In this document: in pieces, positions 42,549 through 50,519 of the stretch | Numbering within the stretch: position 1 is the stretch's first letter | How the letters are laid out: each line of letters starts with the position of its first letter | Assembly: GCA_029977605.1 (NCBI GenBank) | Contig: JAPOKN010000003.1 | Location: 1-51,134, forward strand | Direction: 5' to 3' | Length of the DNA stretch: 51,134 bases | Origin: Methanobacteriota archaeon | GTDB taxonomy: Archaea > Thermoplasmatota > Poseidoniia > MGIII > CG-Epi1 | The notes under the pieces: generated by a model | Database searches by the model: none | Seen by the model: the letters and a program-made list of their open reading frames with translations, nothing else | Told to the model about the DNA's origin: nothing | Program-made: the position numbers and the translations under genes

Positions 42549-43238
42549 ATGTCTAAGCGTACTCCATTATCTTACACAACAACGAGATTAACGTTGGGTA
42601 CGTTTTTGAGAATAATGTTTCGCCCTAGGTATCTCGATAGAGATAAAATACCTGTAGATGGCCCTCTAATAATTGCAGCTAATCATCTTTCTCACATAGA
42701 TCCTGCATTCATAATGACAGCAGTCAAAAGGCCAGTTTCATATTTATCAAAAAAGGAGCATTTTGACGGCCGAATTAGACGTTTGGTTTTTGAAAGAGTA
42801 GGGGTAATTCCTGTTGATAGAGAAGCCGGGGGAGTTGAAGGCTTAGAGAATGCAATAAAGATATTAGAAGAGGATGGGGCGATTGGTATTTTTCCTGAGG
42901 GTACAAGATCAAAAGATGGTAAAATGGCACAAGGAAAAACAGGAGTAGCTAGACTGGCAGCTCACACAGGAGCTGCAGTAGTTCCCGTAGCAATTAGGCA
43001 AACTGATGGAGTGTGGCCTGTGTCTAAAAGAGTACCAAGGCCTTGGAGAAAATTTTATTATAAATTTGGAGAACCAATGTATTTCCCAAATTCCGAATCT
43101 AATAAAGAAAATTTACGAAAATTTACTGACGAAGTTATGAAAGAGATCAAGTTGCTGTCTGAAGAGTGTGAGGATTATTGGGAATCTAGAAAAATATTGC
43201 CTAGAATGAAAAATTACATCAAAGACAAATTACGTTAG
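42549..43238 (+). CDS. plsC: 1-acyl-glycerol-3-phosphate acyltransferase family (PlsC-like), second copy
   Basis: This 229-residue acyltransferase has block I NHLSHIDPAF (H-x4-D), block II around GVIPVDREAGG, block III FPEGTRSKDG and block IV VVPVAIRQTDG. It is closer to textbook bacterial PlsC than the copy at 9557-10273, and the two are clearly diverged, so they may act at different glycerol positions or on different substrates. A TATA-like CTATATTAT lies about 28-35 bases upstream. Its end overlaps DUF1499 tail to tail by 9 bases. Confidence 0.88.
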   Translation: MSKRTPLSYTTTRLTLGTFLRIMFRPRYLDRDKIPVDGPLIIAANHLSHIDPAFIMTAVKRPVSYLSKKEHFDGRIRRLVFERVGVIPVDREAGGVEGLENAIKILEEDGAIGIFPEGTRSKDGKMAQGKTGVARLAAHTGAAVVPVAIRQTDGVWPVSKRVPRPWRKFYYKFGEPMYFPNSESNKENLRKFTDEVMKEIKLLSEECEDYWESRKILPRMKNYIKDKLR

Positions 43239-43697
43239 TTCTTTCAATTTGGAATATATATGTTTAATCCGTTTCTCATTTACCATTAAGTCATGAAGGC
43301 CTAATCTTGATTGACTTTGAAGCCAAATATTTGTTTTTCCATCTTCTGTGAACAACTTTACAAATATATCATCGTAAAATCTGAATAAAGGTGTAATTTG
43401 GACAAAGTGCATAAATCCTTTTTTTTCACTTACTAATTTTGTTCGCGGCATATTACCAATTATATTCTTAGCATTTTCTTGAACTTCCTCTACAGATGAC
43501 GATGTAATTAGTGGTTTCATTCCCTCTCCTCTATTAGGATTTTCAGCTATTCTTGTACAATTATTTCTACCGAATCTTTTCTTTGGGAAAACATCTCTCG
43601 GAATCGTTGGTGACAAGTAATAAATTACATTGACCATGACTAAATATCCAACTATTGTTATTGCTAATAAACTTAGAATAATTAAGTTAATATTCAT
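43230..43697 (-). CDS. DUF1499 family membrane-anchored protein
   Basis: This 155-residue protein has one N-terminal membrane helix (NLIILSLLAITIVGYLVMVN) and a DUF1499-like domain. The markers are a NNCTRIAE start (usual N-C-V/T), HFVQITPLFRFYDDIFVKLF and the closing LQSQSRLGLHDLMVNEKRIK, equivalent to the S-x-S-R-x-G-x-x-D-x-x-x-N-x-x-R motif of the family. Function is unknown. The ATG at 43697 is used rather than an in-frame TTG at 43706; either way it overlaps the dehydratase stop and is co-transcribed with the mevalonate cluster. Confidence 0.72.
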   Translation of the reverse strand: MNINLIILSLLAITIVGYLVMVNVIYYLSPTIPRDVFPKKRFGRNNCTRIAENPNRGEGMKPLITSSSVEEVQENAKNIIGNMPRTKLVSEKKGFMHFVQITPLFRFYDDIFVKLFTEDGKTNIWLQSQSRLGLHDLMVNEKRIKHIYSKLKELT

Positions 43698-45402
43698 TTC
43701 TATCAATAATCCTTAACGAAACCTTATCATCTTTCAAAGCTAGATTAATCTTATCTCCTGAATTAATTTCTATACATGGATTATCTTCAAAAGAATGTGC
43801 ATATGGTACTGCCAATAAACTACATGCAGGTATAGTTTGTTGATCTAAATCAGTGTTAATTATTGCTTTTGGTCCATTTCCATTATAGAATAATCCTAGT
43901 AAAACGTAAGGTGCTACAGTAGACCCACTCCCTTTTGGAAAAATTAGTATTTTATTTGCCATAGATATACCATCTAGCGGGTGTCCTTCCTCTTCAATAG
44001 TTCCAGTTTCCCTATTTACAAATCCCAAGAAAGTGATTGGTACATCTGTAACAAGAGCTTCCCCAGTTATTTTCCATTCAGTTTGTGACTCTAGCCCTTT
44101 ACCTGAAATTTCAAGTGGTCCAGTTTTCAAAGTCTTATTTGTGATTAAGGTTTTATTTTTTGTTTTTATCGATTTTATAGTTTTGGCAGTGACTATATCT
44201 TTATTTTCAGCAAATTTTATACATTCAGAAAGTCTAGATACTGAAGTACTTATTGAATTTAAGCCGGATTTCAAGTAATGTTCAGCTTTCATTGAATTAG
44301 TAAGTATATGTTTAACTTTATCGTTATTGTAGTGAACTACTTCAGGACAGGTTTCTCTCAGTACCATACCTCCAGCAGTTTCAATAGTGTCGACATATCC
44401 TTCTTTTTTTGCTTTATCAAAGTTTATTGCAGAAGTAAAAACCCAAAGTCGTTTTTCGGGAATTTTCTTACCAGTTACTAATTCAGCAGTTCTTTCAATT
44501 TCTTCAATTGAAGCTTGTGGACATCCAATAGTCACTAAATCTACTTTGGTTTTAGGAGCTAATTCACTATACCTTTTTTGTAAATCTTCATAGTTAAAAT
44601 CTATTTCAGCTTGATATTTGGTTTTGTCTGGATTCTTAGTAAAAGAGTCCACAAATAATAATGCACTTCCATAGTTCGCAGAGGCAGCTGTAAGAGCTTT
44701 TTTTGATTCAAAATCGAATTTTTTAATTCCATATATGTGGGGAATTGGCCCGAATTCAAGTTTCCATTTAGGGTCTATCTGTTTCCCAATCCAATCACCT
44801 AGTATTGAATAATCGACAGGCTCACTTAATTCACATAAGACATTAATTTTTATGTTAGGAATTCTGTTTTCATCAAGCAATAATCCATATTCAGGAGTAT
44901 ATCCAGATAATGAAGTTGCAAGGGCTGAAAGACCGGATTCCCTGTTTGTTCTAAGTTCACTGTATGAATTAGCAAAGCATACTGCATTTGATTCAGCCCA
45001 AGAAGCATTCCCCTTCTCTAGTATGTTATCATAAGGTGTACAAGATAATGACAATTCAATTCCTAATTTCTCATAAGCATCTAAAATCATTTGCTGTTTT
45101 TCAACGTAATCTTTTACAGGTATATCCATTTCTTCAAATCGATTCCTGTCGCAACCTGCAGAATTCAAGCTAGTTTCTACAACTGCAGTTCCATCACTAT
45201 CACTTACTAAATCCTCTAAAAATTTAATCAGCCCGTCACCTCCTGTTAAAGGAGAAACTCCAGAAACATGAGCTGAAGTTACGGGAACTAATCTGTTTGC
45301 TTTAGCAGCTTTACCTAGATCGATTAGTAAACGGATAGCCTTTTGTCTTGTTTTACCTTGCTTACCTTCCAGAATGTTTTCTTGTTCAGTTGTTAATATC
45401 AT
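43687..45402 (-). CDS. phosphomevalonate dehydratase (aconitase X, large and small parts fused)
   Basis: This 571-residue AcnX-family [4Fe-4S] hydro-lyase is predicted to convert mevalonate 5-phosphate to trans-anhydromevalonate 5-phosphate. The large-subunit region (1-about 400) has LTTEQENILEGKQGKTRQKA, VTSAHVSGVSPLTGGDGL, SLSCTPYDNI, VTIGCPQASIEEI and GMVLRETCPEV; C121, C294 and C352 are candidate cluster ligands. The swivelling small-subunit region (about 428-571) has GEALVTDVPITFLGFVN and ILIFPKGSGSTVAPYVLLGL. Most archaea have two separate subunits; here they are one chain. The next genes, a UbiD decarboxylase and mevalonate kinase, identify the pathway rather than hydroxyproline metabolism. 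Confidence 0.88.
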   Translation of the reverse strand: MILTTEQENILEGKQGKTRQKAIRLLIDLGKAAKANRLVPVTSAHVSGVSPLTGGDGLIKFLEDLVSDSDGTAVVETSLNSAGCDRNRFEEMDIPVKDYVEKQQMILDAYEKLGIELSLSCTPYDNILEKGNASWAESNAVCFANSYSELRTNRESGLSALATSLSGYTPEYGLLLDENRIPNIKINVLCELSEPVDYSILGDWIGKQIDPKWKLEFGPIPHIYGIKKFDFESKKALTAASANYGSALLFVDSFTKNPDKTKYQAEIDFNYEDLQKRYSELAPKTKVDLVTIGCPQASIEEIERTAELVTGKKIPEKRLWVFTSAINFDKAKKEGYVDTIETAGGMVLRETCPEVVHYNNDKVKHILTNSMKAEHYLKSGLNSISTSVSRLSECIKFAENKDIVTAKTIKSIKTKNKTLITNKTLKTGPLEISGKGLESQTEWKITGEALVTDVPITFLGFVNRETGTIEEEGHPLDGISMANKILIFPKGSGSTVAPYVLLGLFYNGNGPKAIINTDLDQQTIPACSLLAVPYAHSFEDNPCIEINSGDKINLALKDDKVSLRIIDRNEY

Positions 45403-46679
45403 TAATCTAAGTAATCTTCTAATTTTACTTTCATAGCTGGTTTTGGTTTGATAAAATCTTCTTTATCTCTATTAAGAGGTATTGTACAATCAAATCCGAC
45501 TTTTACAGTTTCACGTGTTTCAGGATTAGAACTGGGATCTAAAGAGGAGCCTTTCACTCTAGTCTTTACAACGATCCCCTTATCGCCTTGAAATCTTGTA
45601 GCCATTGCCCATTCAACAGCTTGCGGATTTGTAATATCAATATCAGAGTCCACAATCCAAACATGTTTCATTGATGCATGTCCTGCAAATGCAGCGTCAA
45701 TAGCCTTCAATCCATCATCATCATTTTTCTTATTAATGGCAACAACACCATGTAACCATGACCCTCCGCCGTGTGTCATAAAAACGTCGTGACAGTCGAC
45801 TACTTCGTTTACTTTGTTGTATATGGTTGGTTCTCTAGGCATGCCCATGAGTACTTTGTGTTCGGGTCCACTTGGCAATAAAGCATGAAAGATTGAATCG
45901 TCTCTGACGAAGATTTTCTTAATCTCAATTACAGGTCCTTTTCTAATAATGTCAGGAGTTTCTGTTAAATCAAGGAAAGAGCCTTCATCGTGTAGCTCTC
46001 CTGTAAATTCACATATCATGACTACCTCAGATTGAGGTACCATATGTCCTCCTACTTCAATCACAGGAGAATCTGCGAGTGCATTTGCTACAGCCATTTC
46101 ATCGTTCTCAATTTCAAAAGAGGTTGCAGATCCAAGTAAAACAGGTACAGAAACACCATTACAGTAAGCGAATTCTTTCAATCCTCTATCCATATATTCC
46201 TTAAGATGCCTGTCTAAAATTCTCATTACCATATGGTTACTATCAATTTTCATAGCTCTGTGGAAAGAAATATTTCTTCCGTGTTCATCATCATGAGCAA
46301 CAGCCATTGCAGAAGCGATGTAAGGTCCACCATCAGTTGTTTGGTGAGTGAGTATTGGTAAATTGTCAAGAGAGGCTTCGATTTCTTTGTAACTATCTGT
46401 GTTGACTGTTTTAGGCTCACTTAGGTTGTTAATAGCATTAGAAATTTTTGAGATAATCTCATTTGGACCACATTCAAGGGCCAGTGCAACTAGCTCCCTG
46501 CTAGAACATATATTGGTAATACAAGGTAGAACACTCCCCTTCACATTTTCTAAGTACAATGGAGTGTCTCCAGCATCTTCCATTAAGGCTGCAACTTCAT
46601 AAACTGGGTCAACTTCTTTCGTAACTCTTTTGAGTTTTCCGTTTTTCTCCAGTAAATCAACAAATTCTTTTAGATTCAT
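45402..46679 (-). CDS. anhydromevalonate phosphate decarboxylase (UbiD family)
   Basis: This 425-residue prenyl-FMN-dependent decarboxylase is predicted to convert trans-anhydromevalonate 5-phosphate to isopentenyl phosphate. UbiD signatures are NISFHRAMKIDSNHMVMRIL, GVSVPVLLGSATSFEI, PVIEVGGHMVPQSEVVMICE, FTGELHDEGSFLD and KHVWIVDSDIDITNPQAVEW. Its start and stop each overlap neighbours by one base, with mevalonate kinase upstream and the dehydratase downstream. UbiX, which makes the cofactor, is divergent 1.0 kb away. A decarboxylase of aromatic acids is possible by family but not by context. Confidence 0.88.
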   Translation of the reverse strand: MNLKEFVDLLEKNGKLKRVTKEVDPVYEVAALMEDAGDTPLYLENVKGSVLPCITNICSSRELVALALECGPNEIISKISNAINNLSEPKTVNTDSYKEIEASLDNLPILTHQTTDGGPYIASAMAVAHDDEHGRNISFHRAMKIDSNHMVMRILDRHLKEYMDRGLKEFAYCNGVSVPVLLGSATSFEIENDEMAVANALADSPVIEVGGHMVPQSEVVMICEFTGELHDEGSFLDLTETPDIIRKGPVIEIKKIFVRDDSIFHALLPSGPEHKVLMGMPREPTIYNKVNEVVDCHDVFMTHGGGSWLHGVVAINKKNDDDGLKAIDAAFAGHASMKHVWIVDSDIDITNPQAVEWAMATRFQGDKGIVVKTRVKGSSLDPSSNPETRETVKVGFDCTIPLNRDKEDFIKPKPAMKVKLEDYLD

Positions 46680-47602
46680 TAATCCTCACCAAACGTAGTC
46701 TGGTACGCCCTATATCCGGCTTCTGTTATCTTTTCACATATTTCAGCTTGTTCTTCAGCGTTATTTGCTAAAGCAACCATATTTCCGCCGCCTCCCCCAC
46801 CAGTCAACTTTGCACCTAGTGCTCCAGCGTCTAAAGTAATGTCGACTAGTTTTTCTAGTAAGGAATGACCGACTCCAATTTTGTTGAGTAATTCGTGATT
46901 CTTATTCATAAGCTCACCTACAGCTTCATTGTTTCCTTCCTCAATTGCCATTTTTCCACCTTTCGTGACGTTTGCAATTTCATCAAAATATCCATTCATT
47001 AAGTTAGGTTCTTTTTCCCACTGCTGTCTTACATTTCCTACTGTCTCTTTAGTTGAGGCTTCAATTCCGGTATCTCCAATAACTAGGTAAAAAGTGCGTC
47101 CAGAGTCAAAAGTTAGAGGTTCTTCACCTTTGATAAAATATACTGGAGATTCATAAGCTACTACTGTGTTATCAATTCCACTAGGAGTTCCGTGCACAAT
47201 CTTTTCAGCATCGAAAACAAGCTCTGAGATTTGATTTTGTTCAAGATCAACTCCTAAATAATTGGATAATGCTTTGCATACTGCAGTTGAAGTTGCTGCA
47301 CTGCTTCCCATACCTGAACCTTGTGGTAACTTAGAAGTTAGATTTATAGTTAAATTTGGTTCCTTTTGTTTAGTTTTTGCTAGTAATGCTTGGGCTAATA
47401 CACTGAATTGACTAGCTTTATTTTCTAATCCAATTTTTTCATTTAAGTCTAAGGCGTTTATAGTTAGCTTCCCCTCTCCAGGTTCACTCCAAGCGCTGGC
47501 TCTCATACCGCTAACAGGAATTGCTATTGCTGGTTTACCATAAACTACTGCATGTTCACCGAATAGAATAATTTTTCCAGGCGCGGTGAAAGGGTTTTTC
47601 AT
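46679..47602 (-). CDS. mvk: mevalonate kinase
   Basis: This 307-residue GHMP kinase phosphorylates mevalonate to mevalonate 5-phosphate. Motif 1 FGEHAVVYGKPAIAIPV, motif 2 KLPQGSGMGSSAATSTAVCK, the catalytic region GTPSGIDNTVVAY and motif 3 GAKLTGGGGGGNMVALA are all intact. It is the first gene of a three-gene mevalonate cluster with 1-base overlaps. A minus-strand TATA-like GTATAAGT lies about 25 bases before the ATG, suggesting a leaderless mRNA. Confidence 0.96.
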   Translation of the reverse strand: MKNPFTAPGKIILFGEHAVVYGKPAIAIPVSGMRASAWSEPGEGKLTINALDLNEKIGLENKASQFSVLAQALLAKTKQKEPNLTINLTSKLPQGSGMGSSAATSTAVCKALSNYLGVDLEQNQISELVFDAEKIVHGTPSGIDNTVVAYESPVYFIKGEEPLTFDSGRTFYLVIGDTGIEASTKETVGNVRQQWEKEPNLMNGYFDEIANVTKGGKMAIEEGNNEAVGELMNKNHELLNKIGVGHSLLEKLVDITLDAGALGAKLTGGGGGGNMVALANNAEEQAEICEKITEAGYRAYQTTFGED

Positions 47603-47672
47603 AATACGATGGAAATATACGTACTTATACGCTTAACTGTCGTCAGTTGATCATGTTAGGCAGTTAACCAAA

Positions 47673-47698
47673 GGTTATAAGAATCCCCAAGCTGGGGA
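47673..47698 (+). promoter_or_regulatory. ubiX promoter with palindrome between TATA and start
   Basis: GGTTATAAG (47673-47681) is a TATA element about 25 bases before the ubiX ATG. Between them TCCCCA (47684-47689) and TGGGGA (47693-47698) form a perfect 6-base inverted repeat around AGC. It would lie at the initiation site of a leaderless message and also near the divergent mvk promoter, so it may be an operator. The rest of this 101-base gap carries the mvk promoter on the other strand. Confidence 0.4.
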
Positions 47699-47703
47699 AT
47701 GTT

Positions 47704-48270
47704 ATGGATAGAATCGTAGTGGGTATTACTGGAGCTTCCGGAATTCCCTACGGAATTCGCCTCTTAGAAATTCTTAAAGAATTTGATGTAGAGATTCATT
47801 TAACGTGTAGCGACTCAGCCTCTTTGGTTAACAAACATGAGGGAGATGGAAGGAGTTGGAAGGATATTCTTTCTCTAGCAGATGTAGTTCACGATAGCAA
47901 AAATTTAGCTGCAAGTATCTCTTCAGGCTCTTTCAAAGCTAAAGCAATGGCTGTGATTCCTTGTTCAGGCACTACACTAGGTAAGCTTGCAGCAGGAATC
48001 TCTGATAATTTAGTTACAAGATCGGCTTTAGTAATGCTAAAAGAAAATAGACCTCTAATTCTAGTACCCAGAGAAACCCCTCTAAACACAATTTATATTG
48101 AAAATATGTTAAAATTGTCAAAAGCAGGAGCGCTTATGGTACCAGCATCGCCTGCGTTTTACAATAAGCCTAAAACGCTTGACGACAATATAAATTTTAT
48201 AGTTGGAAGGGTTCTTGATTTACTCGGTTATGATTCAGATATATTTTCTCGCTGGGAAGGAACTGAGTGA
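47704..48270 (+). CDS. ubiX: flavin prenyltransferase UbiX
   Basis: This 188-residue enzyme joins dimethylallyl phosphate to FMN to make the prenyl-FMN used by UbiD-type decarboxylases. VGITGASGIPYGIRLLEIL is the FMN-binding start, and IPCSGTTLGKLAAGISDNLV, NRPLILVPRETPLNTIYIEN and LMVPASPAFYNKPKTLDD are diagnostic. It is divergent from mvk-AMPD-PMDh, whose UbiD enzyme it most likely serves. Its stop overlaps the start of a 39-residue zinc-finger gene as GTGA. Confidence 0.95.
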   Translation: MDRIVVGITGASGIPYGIRLLEILKEFDVEIHLTCSDSASLVNKHEGDGRSWKDILSLADVVHDSKNLAASISSGSFKAKAMAVIPCSGTTLGKLAAGISDNLVTRSALVMLKENRPLILVPRETPLNTIYIENMLKLSKAGALMVPASPAFYNKPKTLDDNINFIVGRVLDLLGYDSDIFSRWEGTE

Positions 48271-48386
48271 TTGCTGGAAACTGCAAAAAATGTGGAAATT
48301 TAGCGATTAATAGCTGTAAAGGCTGTTCAGACATTTTGTGTAAAGGTTGTTTTCAAAATCATTCTTGCAAGCCTTTGAGTTTTTAG
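48267..48386 (+). CDS. 39-residue cysteine-rich zinc-finger protein
   Basis: This very small gene starts at a GTG overlapping the ubiX stop. The protein has the pattern C6-x2-C9, C17-x2-C20, C25-x2-C28, H32-x-C34, eight regularly spaced ligands able to bind two zinc ions in a cross-brace or B-box-like finger (NCKKCGNLAINSCKGCSD, then LCKGCFQNHSCK). The four-base overlap, full set of ligands and clean stop argue for a real gene. Function is unknown; in the eukaryotic and archaeal world such mini-fingers bind proteins or RNA. Confidence 0.6.
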   Translation: MIAGNCKKCGNLAINSCKGCSDILCKGCFQNHSCKPLSF

Positions 48387-48408
48387 TACCCTCTTTATTG
48401 TGACATTA

Positions 48409-49038
48409 ATGAATCCTCAAACCATTACTTTGGGAAATAGTGAAATTAGAATTTTGTCCACCGTAAAGGGTTTAGTTTCAGAATCAGATATTGTTGAGAG
48501 TGAAATAGAGTCTTTTGATCCTGATTTAGTAGCGCTCGGTATAGGTCCGGAAGAAGTTAATGGTACTAGAGAATGGGACGGTGAGCCTTACGATATGTCT
48601 GGATGGGATGAAATTTATGGCTTAAGCTTACGTAAAATTGTTGGAGATAAAGGTGTAAAGTTGCCTCCTCCTTCATTTAGTACTGCAATCAAGGTTTCAG
48701 ATTCTAAAAAAATAGATATTATTGGGATTGATATGGATGAAGAATCATTTACAGAGGCCTACACAAAAAATATATCTACATGGCAGTTATTCAAAAGGGG
48801 GAGATTAGAAAAATCAATGTCAAAAGCGGGTATCGAAGGTAAGACTCCTGAGGAAATTGCTTTGAATATGGAATCCTTAATCAGAGAACTCTCGGGCTTT
48901 GCTAAATTAGAAAGAGCGAGAGTAAAGGCTATGCTCACTAATTTGCGTGTTCAATCAGAAACTCGAAAGAAAATTTTAGCTGTCATTGAGATATCTAATG
49001 TTTCAGAGTTGGTCGTAGAATTAAAGCAGGAAAGCTAA
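48409..49038 (+). CDS. hypothetical protein, possibly distant TraB-like
   Basis: This 209-residue soluble protein is not confidently assigned. The start EIRILSTVKGLVSESDIVES followed by FDPDLVALGIGPEEVNG resembles the opening of TraB/PrgY-type domains, where a strand with a G-T/V-x-H motif is followed by PDxVAVEL, but the characteristic His and Glu are missing. A helical second half (residues about 110-200) follows. The ATG at 48409 is used; an in-frame GTG at 48400 adds three residues. It is followed by tRNA-Arg on the same strand. Confidence 0.7.
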   Translation: MNPQTITLGNSEIRILSTVKGLVSESDIVESEIESFDPDLVALGIGPEEVNGTREWDGEPYDMSGWDEIYGLSLRKIVGDKGVKLPPPSFSTAIKVSDSKKIDIIGIDMDEESFTEAYTKNISTWQLFKRGRLEKSMSKAGIEGKTPEEIALNMESLIRELSGFAKLERARVKAMLTNLRVQSETRKKILAVIEISNVSELVVELKQES

Positions 49039-49067
49039 TAACCTGTAGACAACAGTATCTTAGAACT

Positions 49068-49143
49068 GGGCTCGTGATGTAGCTTGGAAACATGCTGGGC
49101 TTCGAACCCAGATCCGGGGGTTCAAATCCCCCCGAGCCCGCCA
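49068..49143 (+). tRNA. tRNA-Arg (TCG)
   Basis: The acceptor GGGCTCG pairs with CGAGCCC, then G73 and encoded CCA. The anticodon stem CTGGG/CCCAG encloses CTTCGAA, giving anticodon TCG. The T arm GGGGG-TTCAAAT-CCCCC is perfect. No intron is seen. It ends 1 base before the end of the convergent flavoprotein gene. Confidence 0.96.
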
Positions 49144-49144
49144 T

Positions 49145-49744
49145 CTAGTTTGGACGAATTATATCCCATGCATCATTCAATGAAGCATACTTTCTTCCGC
49201 CCAATCTGGCAAGAGGGTCGATTTTTGCAACATCTGGTTTACCATTTTCATCTAAAATAGAGTCATCAATGTGTATTCTAACAATTTCCACTAGAATCAT
49301 GTCACCAGGTGTGTTTCCAACTTCTATATGACGATATAATTTCCCTTCCATCGCGATGTGAGCTTCTTTTATTCTTGAAGGTTTTACATCTGTAGATTTC
49401 AATTTACTTATTCCAGCCATTTCAAACTCATCCTCTTCAGGAGGTAAGTCAGCTGATGTCATTACCATCTTTTCAGATAGTTCAATATTGGTCAAATGAA
49501 TAACACATTCTTTTGTGTCGAGTAAGTTCTGAGCAGTATCTTTGTGTTTTCCTTTTCTCTTTCCTATTCCTAACGAAACTATAGGCGGGTTTGCTGTTAC
49601 GCCGCCATAGAACGAAAACGGAGCTAAATTATCTATCCCTTTTTTAGAGATAGTTGATACCCAAGCAATAGGTCTGGGAATTAGTATTCGATAAAATATA
49701 CTAGTTATTTCTTTTAGTTCAGTGTCTGCGATTTTTATTTCCAT
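49145..49744 (-). CDS. flavin reductase-like FMN-binding split-barrel protein
   Basis: This 199-residue protein is of the flavoredoxin/flavin reductase-like family. RILIPRPIAWVSTISKKGID, NLAPFSFYGGVTANPPIVSL and KDTAQNLLDTKECVIHLT are the FMN-binding signature; EGKLYRHIEVGNTPGDMILV continues the barrel. It may act as an electron carrier or flavin reductase; the partner is unknown. It lies 1 base downstream of the enoyl-CoA hydratase gene and is co-transcribed with it. Confidence 0.87.
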   Translation of the reverse strand: MEIKIADTELKEITSIFYRILIPRPIAWVSTISKKGIDNLAPFSFYGGVTANPPIVSLGIGKRKGKHKDTAQNLLDTKECVIHLTNIELSEKMVMTSADLPPEEDEFEMAGISKLKSTDVKPSRIKEAHIAMEGKLYRHIEVGNTPGDMILVEIVRIHIDDSILDENGKPDVAKIDPLARLGGRKYASLNDAWDIIRPN

Positions 49745-49745
49745 A

Positions 49746-50519
49746 TTATTCGAATTTAGGTTCTCTTTTTTCTAAAAATGCTTTGATTCCTTCCACAGCA
49801 TCCCCACTGTTTCCGCTGACTCGGTTCTTTTCACGCTCTCTTCTAAGTTCTTCATCTAATGACAAGCTATCTGACTCAAGGAGAAGTTTTTTTGTTTCTG
49901 CTAAAGCTATTTTTGGTCCTGCCGCAATTTCCTTTGCCATTTCCATAGTTCTTTGTTTGAGTTGCCCATCATTTACAACTTCATGCACTAAACCCCATTC
50001 CAGCATTTCTTCAGAGTTTAGAGTCTTACCACCAAAAAAGAGAGCTTGAGTTTTTCCAAGACCAATTAATCTTGGAAGAATGTATGTTGCACCTCCTGCA
50101 GGCACAAAGCCTCTTTTGAAATGTGCACTCAAAATCTTTGCAGATTCTGAAGCGATTCGATAATCGCCAGCTAAGGCAAATCCTAAAGATCCACCAGCAA
50201 CAACTCCATTTAGTGAATTAATGACAGGTTTTTCCATTCTTAGGATTGTAGAAAATATCGAATGTATTTGCTCAGTTAAGTCATAAAATAAGTCGCCAGC
50301 TTTGGGTAGATGTTCCCCCATTTCATTAACATCTCCACCTGATGAAAAAGCTCTTCCGTTTCCTGTAATTACTAAGCATTGTACAGATTTATCGCTAGCG
50401 GCATTTTTTACAGCTTGATTTAATTCTGTAGCCATTTTCAAATTTACTGAATTTAATTTTTTAGGCCTGTTTAAGATTATAGTTCTTATGTTTTCGTTAT
50501 TTTCAATTATTATTGTCAT
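49746..50519 (-). CDS. enoyl-CoA hydratase/isomerase family protein
   Basis: This 257-residue crotonase-fold protein has LNRPKKLNSVN, the oxyanion segment VITGNGRAFSSGGDVNEMGE, and INSLNGVVAGGSLGFALAGD with the second backbone-NH glycine. The usual first catalytic glutamate position, after the AGGG-type turn, lacks a clear match; SAHFKRGFVPAGGATYILPR has no glutamate where hydratases carry E164, so an isomerase or another crotonase reaction is possible. It may take part in fatty-acid or amino-acid breakdown. Its start overlaps the preceding surface-protein gene by 17 bases. Confidence 0.85.
   Translation of the reverse strand: MTIIIENNENIRTIILNRPKKLNSVNLKMATELNQAVKNAASDKSVQCLVITGNGRAFSSGGDVNEMGEHLPKAGDLFYDLTEQIHSIFSTILRMEKPVINSLNGVVAGGSLGFALAGDYRIASESAKILSAHFKRGFVPAGGATYILPRLIGLGKTQALFFGGKTLNSEEMLEWGLVHEVVNDGQLKQRTMEMAKEIAAGPKIALAETKKLLLESDSLSLDEELRREREKNRVSGNSGDAVEGIKAFLEKREPKFE

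Noticed and set aside
43687..45402. Aconitase X as a hydroxyproline dehydratase
   Set aside because: No proline-metabolism gene is nearby, and the operon partners are mevalonate enzymes.
45402..48270. UbiD and UbiX as ubiquinone biosynthesis genes
   Set aside because: Archaea do not make ubiquinone, and overlap with mevalonate kinase and aconitase X points to the mevalonate route.
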